Assembly (NCBI GenBank): GCA_903861015.1
Contig: CAIOSL010000045.1
Coordinates: 1 to 9,133 of the forward strand
Source of the DNA: an uncultured bacterium
Lineage (GTDB): Bacteria > Patescibacteriota > Saccharimonadia > Saccharimonadales > Saccharimonadaceae
DNA: 9,133 nt
Direction: 5' to 3'
Below are positions 1-5,496 of this stretch, piece by piece (the stretch's first letter is position 1; each line of letters begins with the position of its first letter). The notes under the pieces were generated by a model. That model saw only the letters and a program-made list of their open reading frames with translations. It was not told the DNA's origin and did no database searches. The position numbers were made by a program, and so were the translations under genes.

Positions 1-14
1 ATAGAATAGGCCAT
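1..14 (-). CDS. 5' end of a leftward gene cut by the window edge (product unknown)
   Basis: On the minus strand an ATG at 14-12 is followed by four further codons or part-codons (Met-Ala-Tyr-Ser-...) up to the edge. It is preceded at 6-nt spacing by a near-perfect Shine-Dalgarno, AAAGGAGG, which reads on the plus strand as CCTCCTTT at 21-28. A start codon at ideal distance from so strong a ribosome-binding site, next to a region with divergent promoter signals, supports a real gene start. Only about four residues are visible, so no product can be named. In the usual gene order the slot before the nrnA-like gene is often rbfA on the same strand, so a divergent gene here means that order is broken on this side. 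Confidence 0.5.
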
Positions 15-77
15 AGCAGGCCTCCTTTCATATCTGTAACTTATTTAGTAGTAATTACAGTATACGAGCGGCCTGCT
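15..77. repeat. inverted repeat AGCAGGCC / GGCCTGCT with nested hairpin
   Basis: AGCAGGCC at 15-22 is exactly complementary to GGCCTGCT at 70-77. A smaller inverted repeat, CTGTAA (34-39) and TTACAG (55-60), is nested inside, and the right arm runs into six T residues (77-82). On the plus strand this resembles a rho-independent terminator, but the closing loop is long (47 nt). On the minus strand one arm overlaps the end of the edge gene's Shine-Dalgarno, so it could mask that site if transcription started upstream of position 77. Which role applies, if any, cannot be decided from the sequence. Confidence 0.35.
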
Positions 78-87
78 TTTTTGTTTA
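59..87 (-). promoter_or_regulatory. putative promoter of the leftward edge gene
   Basis: On the minus strand a -10 box TATACT (plus 64-59) lies 17 nt downstream of a weak -35 box TAAACA (plus 87-82; 4 of 6 matches to TTGACA). The predicted start is near plus position 52, giving a leader of about 38 nt that contains the AAAGGAGG ribosome-binding site. The -10 box is good, the -35 box is weak, and no TGn extension is present. Confidence 0.35.
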
Positions 88-124
88 CTTTATGTTGCAA
101 AGGTGGTGAGTTATTACGATCAGC

Positions 125-154
125 TTGACGCTACTAAAATACTTATGGTATAGT
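125..154 (+). promoter_or_regulatory. promoter of the DHH-like gene (-35 TTGACG, extended -10 TGGTATAGT)
   Basis: TTGACG (125-130) is separated by 18 nt from TATAGT (149-154), which has a perfect TGn extension (146-148). This is one of the best sigma-70-type promoters in the window. The predicted transcription start is near 161, giving a leader of about 37 nt before ATG 198 with a weak ribosome-binding site, AGGGT, at 186-190. Confidence 0.7.
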
Positions 155-197
155 AACTGTAAAATCTACTAAAAAATAAAAAGCTAGGGTAATCAAC

Positions 198-1700
198 ATG
201 AATGACGCCGCCAACAAGATAAAACAACAGATTGTTGACAAGATCAAAGCATCGACTAATATTTTGGTAACCGTCAGCCAGAATCCATCGGTCGACGAAC
301 TATCGGCTGCTATTGGCTTGGCGACAATTATCAATAAACTCGATAAACACGCCACAACGATTTTTAGCGGTACGGTACCGGCGGCAATTAATTTTTTGAA
401 CCCGGACAAGGTGTTTGAAAATAGCGTCGACAGCTTGCGTGATTTTATTATTTCGCTGGACAAAGAAAAGGCCGATCATTTGCGCTACAAAGTCGAAGGC
501 GACATGGTCAAAATCTTTATTACACCTTATCGTACGGTTATCACCGGTGACGACCTAGAGTTCAGCCAGGGTGACTTTAATGTTGAATTAGTTTTAGCGT
601 TGGGCGTGTCTAACCAAGAACACCTTGACAATGCCCTGGCGGCGCACGGTCGTATACTGCACGATGTGACAATCGCCACTTTGACGGCTGGTGACCAATC
701 CAGCGAGTTAGGTAATTTTGACTGGCACGACCAAACAGCCAGTGGCCTTAGCGAGATGGTGGTGGCGGTAGGCCAGGCCCTAAAAACCGACAAACCAATC
801 CTCGATAAACAGATAGCAACCGCGCTGCTGACAGGCATAGTATCGTCAACCGACCGTTTCAGCAACCCTCGCACCTCGGCGACAGTTATGACTATTGCAG
901 CCCAATTAATGGCATCGGGTGCCGATCAGCAGTTGATCGCTGCCAAGTTGCAAGAATCGCACGAACTCAGTCCCAACACTCCAATAGTTGATGAATCGGT
1001 CTTGTCGGTTAATACCGAGCCAGTCGTCGAAGCTGTACCGATCGTCGAGACGGTTGAAGAGGCCTCAACTCTGCCGCCAGACGGTCTGATGATCGATCAT
1101 CCAACCGATACCGAAGTACCCGCGGAAGTCGACACTTCAAACACGGTCGTCAGCGACTTTTCGACTATGACTCCACAACCGGAAGTTGATACGACTATGC
1201 CGCAACCTGGTGTTGCTATGCCTGAATATATCGATAATTCGACTTTGGCGCCGGCGTATGCCCCCGAGTCGATCGAGCCGATTGTTAGTACGACGCCAAC
1301 CGAAATCGCCGAACCATCGTTTGGCGGCACTTTAAACGCTACGGCCGATCAGGCGGCCGAAGAAGCCCGTCAGGCAATCGAAGATCAGCAAAACAGTACG
1401 ATACTCAACCATTCTTATCTGGGGCAGCCGGTGGCCACAGTGGTGCCCGAGGTACCCCTAAACGGTGTTGGTCAACCCGAGGATACTAAAACCGTTGATA
1501 TTTTTGCGGCTAACTCTTTGGCGACATCGTTGCCACCAATCGAGATGCCATTGCCGCCAACTCAGATGCCTGATTTCTCGACCTTGCCACCTCCACCATT
1601 ACCAGATTTTAGTGTTCCGGCCCCAAATTCGATCCCAACAATTCAACCGCTTAATCCGATCAATGACCCCAGTCAGTTTCGGATTCCTGGCCAACAGTAG
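198..1700 (+). CDS. DHH-phosphoesterase-like protein with degenerate active site and long Pro-rich tail
   Basis: Residues about 15-262 have the layout of the N-terminal DHH domain of the NrnA (oligoribonuclease/pAp phosphatase) family. They show a counterpart of the first motif (QNPSVDELSAAIGL, 28-41), an LALG strand (133-136) where the family has an Asp, a segment near 163-180 where DHH is expected, and GIVSSTDRFSNP (213-224) matching the family's G-x-x-x-DT-x-x-F-x-N segment. The metal-binding positions look lost: no His or PDxD in motif 1, no DHH triad, no DT. The DHHA1 substrate domain, with its GGH motif, is also missing. Residues about 265-500 are low-complexity, rich in Pro, Thr, Glu and Val, with one helical patch (about 380-400) and Pro-Pro-rich repeats near the end. 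NrnA is usually 310-320 aa, so this is a truncated domain plus a new tail. Its position directly before truB is the classical nrnA slot. I infer a non-catalytic nucleotide- or RNA-binding or scaffolding role. The weak ribosome-binding site leaves ATG 198 as the best start. Confidence 0.75.
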   Translation: MNDAANKIKQQIVDKIKASTNILVTVSQNPSVDELSAAIGLATIINKLDKHATTIFSGTVPAAINFLNPDKVFENSVDSLRDFIISLDKEKADHLRYKVEGDMVKIFITPYRTVITGDDLEFSQGDFNVELVLALGVSNQEHLDNALAAHGRILHDVTIATLTAGDQSSELGNFDWHDQTASGLSEMVVAVGQALKTDKPILDKQIATALLTGIVSSTDRFSNPRTSATVMTIAAQLMASGADQQLIAAKLQESHELSPNTPIVDESVLSVNTEPVVEAVPIVETVEEASTLPPDGLMIDHPTDTEVPAEVDTSNTVVSDFSTMTPQPEVDTTMPQPGVAMPEYIDNSTLAPAYAPESIEPIVSTTPTEIAEPSFGGTLNATADQAAEEARQAIEDQQNSTILNHSYLGQPVATVVPEVPLNGVGQPEDTKTVDIFAANSLATSLPPIEMPLPPTQMPDFSTLPPPPLPDFSVPAPNSIPTIQPLNPINDPSQFRIPGQQ

Positions 1701-1705
1701 GCAAG

Positions 1706-1714
1706 TGGTATACT
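1706..1714 (+). promoter_or_regulatory. extended -10 element of truB (TGGTATACT), start-proximal
   Basis: TGG TATACT lies in the 24-nt gap between the DHH-like stop and the truB ATG at 1725. There is no recognisable -35 box. The hexamer ends 10 nt before ATG, so the predicted start (about 1721) leaves an mRNA leader of only about 4 nt. No Shine-Dalgarno precedes truB. truB may also be read through from the upstream promoter, but such a message would also lack a ribosome-binding site for truB. Confidence 0.55.
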
Positions 1715-1724
1715 GATTGCATAA

Positions 1725-2384
1725 ATGACTGACGGAATAATTCTTATCGACAAGCCAGCTGGTATAACCAGTTTTGGGGTTGTGGCGCGTGTCCGACGAT
1801 TGCTAACTAACCAACAATCCAAAAAAGTTAAAGTTGGCCACACCGGCACGCTTGATCCATTCGCGACTGGCCTAATGATTTTGGTGATTGGCAAAGAATG
1901 CAAAAATGCTGGATCATACAGCAAACTTGATAAGGTTTATGAAGCGACAATTAAACTGGGCCAGATCAGTACAACCGGTGATCCAGAAGGCGATTTGAGT
2001 GATGTATCTGACGCGGTGCCGACTTTAATCGACGTCAAAGAGGTACTACAAAAGTTCGTTGGAGTTATCGAGCAGCGTCCGCCGGCCTATAGTGCCATCA
2101 AGGTTAATGGTCGTCGGTCATACGACCTAGCCCGCAGCGGTCAAGCGGTCGAATTACCGGTTCGCCAAGTAACGATTCACACCCTAGATTTGATCGATTA
2201 CACTTATCCAGAACTCAAGATCAAAACCCATGTTTCCAGCGGAACCTATATCCGCAGTCTGGCGTCTGACATTGGCGATCAGTTGTCGACAGGTGCTTAT
2301 TGCACCAGTTTGCGCCGCGTAAAGATCGCCGATTGGACGATCGACCAGGCCAAAACTCTGCCCGAAATGGGGATAGTTGACTAA
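1725..2384 (+). CDS. truB: tRNA pseudouridine(55) synthase TruB, short form
   Basis: TruB isomerises U55 in the T-loop of tRNAs to pseudouridine and acts as a tRNA chaperone in the cytoplasm. The catalytic motif GHTGTLDPFATG spans residues 38-49, with D44 the nucleophile. Other family signatures are the N-terminal DKPAGITSF (9-17), the VYEATIKLG strand with Y72, RPPAYSAIKVNG (118-129), and SSGTYIRSLASDIG (171-184). The protein ends at 219 aa, against about 300 in Escherichia coli or Bacillus, because the C-terminal PUA/TruB_C domain is absent; the catalytic core looks complete. It lies 24 nt after the DHH-like gene and 53 nt before rpsO. In most bacteria ribF would sit between truB and rpsO, and it is missing here. 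The start ATG is the only one near a promoter and places the conserved ILIDKPAG segment at the usual distance from the N terminus. Confidence 0.95.
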   Translation: MTDGIILIDKPAGITSFGVVARVRRLLTNQQSKKVKVGHTGTLDPFATGLMILVIGKECKNAGSYSKLDKVYEATIKLGQISTTGDPEGDLSDVSDAVPTLIDVKEVLQKFVGVIEQRPPAYSAIKVNGRRSYDLARSGQAVELPVRQVTIHTLDLIDYTYPELKIKTHVSSGTYIRSLASDIGDQLSTGAYCTSLRRVKIADWTIDQAKTLPEMGIVD

Positions 2385-2399
2385 AGATTAAAACAGGGG

Positions 2400-2428
2400 T
2401 TGAAACAATAGTCAAAATTTGCTACAGT
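2400..2428 (+). promoter_or_regulatory. rpsO promoter (-35 TTGAAA, 17 nt, extended -10 TGCTACAGT)
   Basis: TTGAAA (2400-2405) is followed after 17 nt by TACAGT (2423-2428), preceded by TGC (2420-2422). The hexamer ends 9 nt before the rpsO ATG (2438), so transcription should begin at about 2435, leaving 0-3 nt of leader. The leader-based S15 autoregulation known from other bacteria has no room upstream of the start codon on this transcript. It could act only within the coding region or on a read-through message. Confidence 0.65.
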
Positions 2429-2437
2429 CTATAGCTG

Positions 2438-2704
2438 ATGATAACGAAAGAAAACAAAGCCAAAGCAATCGCTTTGACTCAAACTCACAAGAATGACGTC
2501 GGTAGCCCCCAGGCACAGTCGTCAATTTTGACGACTCGCATTCAGCAGATTACCGACCACCTAAAGTCGAACAAGCACGACCACATGGCTCGCCGCGGTT
2601 TGATGCAAATGGTTGGTAAGCGCAAAAAGCTGCTAAAGTACCTCGAGGCTAAAAGCTTCGATGGCTACAAGAAGGCTGTCGCCGATCTAGAACTCCGCAA
2701 GTAA
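2438..2704 (+). CDS. rpsO: 30S ribosomal protein S15
   Basis: S15 is a primary 16S rRNA-binding protein of the small-subunit platform. At 88 aa it has the normal length (89 in E. coli) and the family's four-helix pattern: SPQAQSSILTTRIQQITDHL in the first half, then the conserved HMARRGLMQMVGKRKKLLKYL region (about 49-69), and a C-terminal helix ending DLELRK. The context is classical: rpsO next to pnp, although a leftward Nudix gene now separates them. No Shine-Dalgarno precedes ATG, and a good promoter lies immediately upstream, so the message is probably leaderless or nearly so. The last codons and the stop codon lie inside the transcription terminator. Confidence 0.97.
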   Translation: MITKENKAKAIALTQTHKNDVGSPQAQSSILTTRIQQITDHLKSNKHDHMARRGLMQMVGKRKKLLKYLEAKSFDGYKKAVADLELRK

Positions 2705-2722
2705 TTGCGGAGTTTTTCTTTT
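2691..2722 (+). terminator. rho-independent terminator overlapping the rpsO stop codon
   Basis: AACTCCGCAA (2691-2700) pairs perfectly with TTGCGGAGTT (2705-2714) as a 10-bp stem with the tetraloop GTAA (2701-2704). A T-rich run follows (2713-2717 and 2719-2722). The left arm encodes the last residues of S15 and the loop contains the TAA stop (2702-2704). On the minus strand the hairpin is followed by TTCTAG rather than a U tract, so it is at best a weak terminator for the convergent Nudix gene. Confidence 0.92.
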
Positions 2723-3170
2723 ACAGCTGACTTTGAATGTAAATAGGGGACTGGCGGTCGATAATTGCCTGAAGATCTATGTCGCGTAAGAACTTTGGCA
2801 AAAGCCCTACGGCACTTGGTGTGACAAACTCGACGCGCTTGATCTCGGCCAGGCCGTGCGAGGTAGCCGACAGGTCGATTGATCGATAATCATCGACGTT
2901 GGTGATGTTAAAAAAGAACTCCAATTGTTCTTGCTCGCCGTCATTAAATTGCTGAATACACAACAACTCCCCGATAACAGGTTTAATGCCAGTTTCTTCG
3001 ATCATTTCGCGTTCCAGGCCTTGATGCAGCGATTCGCCGGCATCCAAGCCGCCACCGGGTGTGCACCAAAAGTCGCGTGGTCGACCGTGGTGATCGGGAG
3101 TTAATTGTTGGGCCAAAATCTGCCCGTCTTTTAGAATAATTCCTCGAACATTAATTCTGCGATCTATCAT
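2721..3170 (-). CDS. Nudix hydrolase (MutT-like)
   Basis: Nudix enzymes hydrolyse nucleoside diphosphates linked to another moiety, such as oxidised dNTPs, ADP-ribose, NADH or capped RNA, using a metal-binding helix. The full Nudix box G-x5-E-x7-REUxEExGU is present at residues 40-62 (GGLDAGES at 40-47, REMIEETGI at 54-62), with metal-ligand glutamates E55, E58 and E59. It is preceded by the usual WCTPGGG strand. At 149 aa it is a single-domain member. The substrate cannot be read from the sequence, because no specificity motif of the ADP-ribose, Ap4A or NADH subgroups stands out. It is transcribed leftward, convergent with rpsO (its stop lies in the T tract of the rpsO terminator) and divergent from pnp. 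The ATG at 3170-3168 lies 7 nt after a minus-strand TATACT box with no well-placed ribosome-binding site, so the message is probably leaderless. Confidence 0.9.
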   Translation of the reverse strand: MIDRRINVRGIILKDGQILAQQLTPDHHGRPRDFWCTPGGGLDAGESLHQGLEREMIEETGIKPVIGELLCIQQFNDGEQEQLEFFFNITNVDDYRSIDLSATSHGLAEIKRVEFVTPSAVGLLPKFLRDIDLQAIIDRQSPIYIQSQL

Positions 3171-3177
3171 AATCCTA

Positions 3178-3205
3178 AGTATACACTTTTATGCTATGAT
3201 GATAA
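3178..3205 (-). promoter_or_regulatory. Nudix gene promoter, start-proximal
   Basis: On the minus strand TATACT (plus 3183-3178) lies 7 nt before the Nudix ATG (plus 3170). TTATCA (plus 3205-3200; 4 of 6 matches to TTGACA) is a plausible -35 box at 16-nt spacing. The predicted start falls at or within one base of the A of ATG. The element interleaves with the pnp -10 box on the other strand (3195-3200), so the two promoters probably compete for RNA polymerase. Confidence 0.45.
3192..3200 (+). promoter_or_regulatory. pnp promoter, extended -10 TGCTATGAT
   Basis: TGC TATGAT gives a predicted start near 3207 and a leader of about 120 nt. The expected -35 position (about 3172-3177) is a poor match, so recognition would rest on the TGn extension. 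It overlaps the Nudix promoter in opposite orientation. Confidence 0.5.
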
Positions 3206-3206
3206 C

Positions 3207-3326
3207 ATCACCAGCCAGTACGGTCTAAGTGGTGGATAGAGCAATTTGATTAAAGCAAATTTCTGTACCCGTTACTTATAGCCGCGATAATAACTGGCGC
3301 GTGACTAATTAAAAAAGGAGGACATT
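3207..3326 (+). other. structured 5' leader of pnp
   Basis: No ORF of note occupies this stretch. Helices visible by eye are GCCAGT (3214-3219) with ACTGGC (3293-3298); AATTTG (3243-3248) with CAAATT (3256-3261) around a 7-nt loop ATTAAAG; TTAT (3276-3279) with ATAA (3287-3290) around another 7-nt loop; and a possible 3-bp arm TCT (3224-3226) with AGA (3238-3240). Competing pairings also exist, such as GTACGG (3218-3223) with CCGTTAC (3269-3275) carrying one bulge. The ribosome-binding site AAGGAGG (3315-3321) is outside these helices, 5 nt before ATG. In E. coli the pnp leader forms a hairpin cut by RNase III for autoregulation, so a structured pnp leader has precedent; this particular fold is unverified. 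Confidence 0.4.
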
Positions 3327-5438
3327 ATGTCTACTATCAACCCCAGTGGCAAAGAGATTTTCTCGGTCACTACTAATTTTTGTGGCCGCCCATTAAAACT
3401 CGAAGTTAATCGAGTTGGCTTTCGTTCGACCGCCAGCGTTTTGGTAACCTATGGCGACACCGTCGTTCTAGGTACGGCTATGGTCAGCAGCCGACCAGTG
3501 GTTTTGGACTACTTCCCACTCAGCATCGATTATGAAGAGAAATTTTACGCTGCTGGCAAGATTTCTGGCAGCCGCTTTATCAAGCGCGAAGGTCGTCCAA
3601 GTGACGAAGCAATTCTGATTGGCCGTTTGATTGATCGCCCGATCCGCCCATTGTTTCCAAAAGGCTATCGCCAAGAAGTTCAGGTGGTGGCGAGCGTACT
3701 GTCACTTGACCCAAACTTCCGGCCTGACTCGATCGCTATGATCGCTTCGAGCGCGGCTTTGATGCTAGCCGGTGTGCCATTTGATGGCCCAGTAGCGGGT
3801 ATTCGCGTTGGTCGTGTTAACGGCCAGTTTAAGGCTTTCTTGACCCCTGAAGAGCGTGAGGCTAGTGACCTTGATCTAGTTGTAGCTGGTATTAAAAGCG
3901 GCATTACGATGGTTGAGGCTGGCGCCAACGAAGTCAGCGAAGAGCTAGTCACCGAGGCTTTGGCTTGGGCATTCGAGGCCTACCAACCGGCAATTGCATT
4001 GCAAAACGAACTGGTCGCCAAGATGTCACCAGTAGCTTTGCCATATGAACTGGTTTTGCCAAATTCCGAAATTCAAGCAGCTGTTGATGGCTGGGTAGAA
4101 GGTAAATTGGGCGAAGACTTGCAAAAACCTTATCCAGAACGCAACGAACTAGTTTCGACCCTGCGTTGGGACTTCCACGAACAAATGCGAGCTGCAATTG
4201 GGGCCGATAAATACGACGCAGTTCACGATGAGTACGACGAGGCCTTTACGATGGCTATACACAAAGACGTCCGTCGGGGTATTGTCGAAAATGGCTTGCG
4301 CCCAGATGGCCGTAAACTTGATCAAATCCGACCGTTATCATCCGAAGTCGGGGTCCTGCCGCGCACTCATGGTTCGAGTATCTTTACTCGTGGCCTGACC
4401 CAAGCACTTAATATAATAACTTTGGCGCCATTAAGCTTTTCGCAAATTGTCGACACCATGGAGGTCACCGAGGGCGAACACCGCTATATGCACCATTACA
4501 ATGCGCCTGGCTTTACGGTTGGTGAAGTCCGCCGCCTCAGTGGCCCGGGACGACGCGAAATCGGCCACGGTTATTTGGCCGAACGGGCTTTAATGCCAGT
4601 TTTGCCATCACGCGAAGATTTTCCATATGCAATTCGCAGCGTCACCGAGATTATGAGCCAAAATGGTTCGACATCGATGGCGGCAACCTGTAGCAGCTGC
4701 TTGGCATTGATGGATGCCGGCGTGCCAATCAAGGCGCCAGTCTCGGGCATCGCCATGGGCTTGATGATGGACGGCGACAAGCCATATGTCCTGAGTGATA
4801 TTGCCGATGCCGAAGATTTTGCTGGTGATATGGACTTTAAAGTTACGGGTACTGCCAAGGGTATTACGGCCATTCAAATGGACATGAAATTACATGGTTT
4901 GCCAGTATCGGTCTTGGGTGAAGCTTTGGCCAAGTCGAAATCCGGCCGCGCCTTCATTCTTGATCACATGTTGACTACTTTGGCGACCGCTCGTCCAAAG
5001 CTCAGTCCATACGCTCCACGCATCGAAAAACTGATGATTAATCCCGACAAGATCGGTGCTGTTATTGGCAAAGGTGGCGAGACAATCAAAAAGATTACTG
5101 CCGAAACTGGTGCTATGATCGATATCTCGGATGATGGTTTAATCACAATCGCCGCCGTTGACGGTCAAGCGATCGAGCGAGCCCTAAACTGGATCAAAGG
5201 CTTAACCGAAGAGCCAGAAGTAGGTACGGTTTACGAAGGTAAAGTTGTCAGTATTAAAGATTTTGGTGCCTTTGTGAACATTATGCCCGGCATTGACGGC
5301 ATGGTGCATATCAGCGAGCTAGCCGACAAGCGTATAGAGAAGGTAACTGACGTCCTGACCGAGGGTCAAATCGTCAAGGTTCGCCTGATTGCTATCGACG
5401 AAAAAGGCCGCCTCAGCCTCAGTATCAAAAGCGTTTAA
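3327..5438 (+). CDS. pnp: polyribonucleotide nucleotidyltransferase (PNPase)
   Basis: PNPase degrades RNA 3' to 5' by phosphorolysis, releasing nucleoside diphosphates, and can add 3' tails in reverse. At 703 aa it is full length (711 in E. coli). Domains in order are RNase PH-like 1 (about 10-225, with EKFYAAGKISGSRFIKREGRP), a helical linker (about 245-320), catalytic RNase PH-like 2 (about 325-555), KH (about 565-625, loop GKGG at 581-584) and S1 (about 632-700, FGAFVNIMPGIDGMVHISEL). Catalytic features are present: RREIGHG with R409-R410 and H414, NGSTSMA (446-452), the Asp cluster of SDIADAEDFAGDMDFKV (490-506), and GVPIKAPVSGIAMGL. The start is fixed by AAGGAGG at 3315-3321, 5 nt before ATG. 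The gene follows rpsO as in most bacteria, but with its own promoter and leader. No clear hairpin terminator follows the stop. With RNase J at the right edge it would form the core of RNA turnover. Confidence 0.98.
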   Translation: MSTINPSGKEIFSVTTNFCGRPLKLEVNRVGFRSTASVLVTYGDTVVLGTAMVSSRPVVLDYFPLSIDYEEKFYAAGKISGSRFIKREGRPSDEAILIGRLIDRPIRPLFPKGYRQEVQVVASVLSLDPNFRPDSIAMIASSAALMLAGVPFDGPVAGIRVGRVNGQFKAFLTPEEREASDLDLVVAGIKSGITMVEAGANEVSEELVTEALAWAFEAYQPAIALQNELVAKMSPVALPYELVLPNSEIQAAVDGWVEGKLGEDLQKPYPERNELVSTLRWDFHEQMRAAIGADKYDAVHDEYDEAFTMAIHKDVRRGIVENGLRPDGRKLDQIRPLSSEVGVLPRTHGSSIFTRGLTQALNIITLAPLSFSQIVDTMEVTEGEHRYMHHYNAPGFTVGEVRRLSGPGRREIGHGYLAERALMPVLPSREDFPYAIRSVTEIMSQNGSTSMAATCSSCLALMDAGVPIKAPVSGIAMGLMMDGDKPYVLSDIADAEDFAGDMDFKVTGTAKGITAIQMDMKLHGLPVSVLGEALAKSKSGRAFILDHMLTTLATARPKLSPYAPRIEKLMINPDKIGAVIGKGGETIKKITAETGAMIDISDDGLITIAAVDGQAIERALNWIKGLTEEPEVGTVYEGKVVSIKDFGAFVNIMPGIDGMVHISELADKRIEKVTDVLTEGQIVKVRLIAIDEKGRLSLSIKSV

Positions 5439-5461
5439 ACAATTTCATTCTGGGTTTTTGA

Positions 5462-5490
5462 TTGGTTCAATGCCGCTTATGGTGTAGAAT
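5462..5490 (+). promoter_or_regulatory. promoter of the prepilin-like gene, leaderless geometry
   Basis: TTGGTT (5462-5467), 17 nt, TAGAAT (5485-5490). The hexamer ends 6 nt before ATG 5497, so the predicted +1 coincides with the A of the start codon. No Shine-Dalgarno is present. The -10 matches TATAAT at 5 of 6 positions; the -35 matches only TTG. Confidence 0.5.
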
Positions 5491-5496
5491 ACGGCT

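Noticed and set aside
143..463. Minus-strand 106-codon frame with several hydrophobic stretches resembling membrane segments
   Set aside because: It lies antisense to the DHH-like coding region, has no ribosome-binding site, and its hydrophobicity mirrors the opposite-strand codons.
3214..3298. A genuine tRNA-Leu(UAA) gene
   Set aside because: The T-loop consensus and CCA end are missing and the D-stem is weak, so it is reported only as a possible tRNA-like leader fold.
5439..5484. A rho-independent terminator for pnp (T-run at 5454-5459)
   Set aside because: No GC-rich inverted repeat precedes the T-run; only the short TTGA/TCAA pairing exists.
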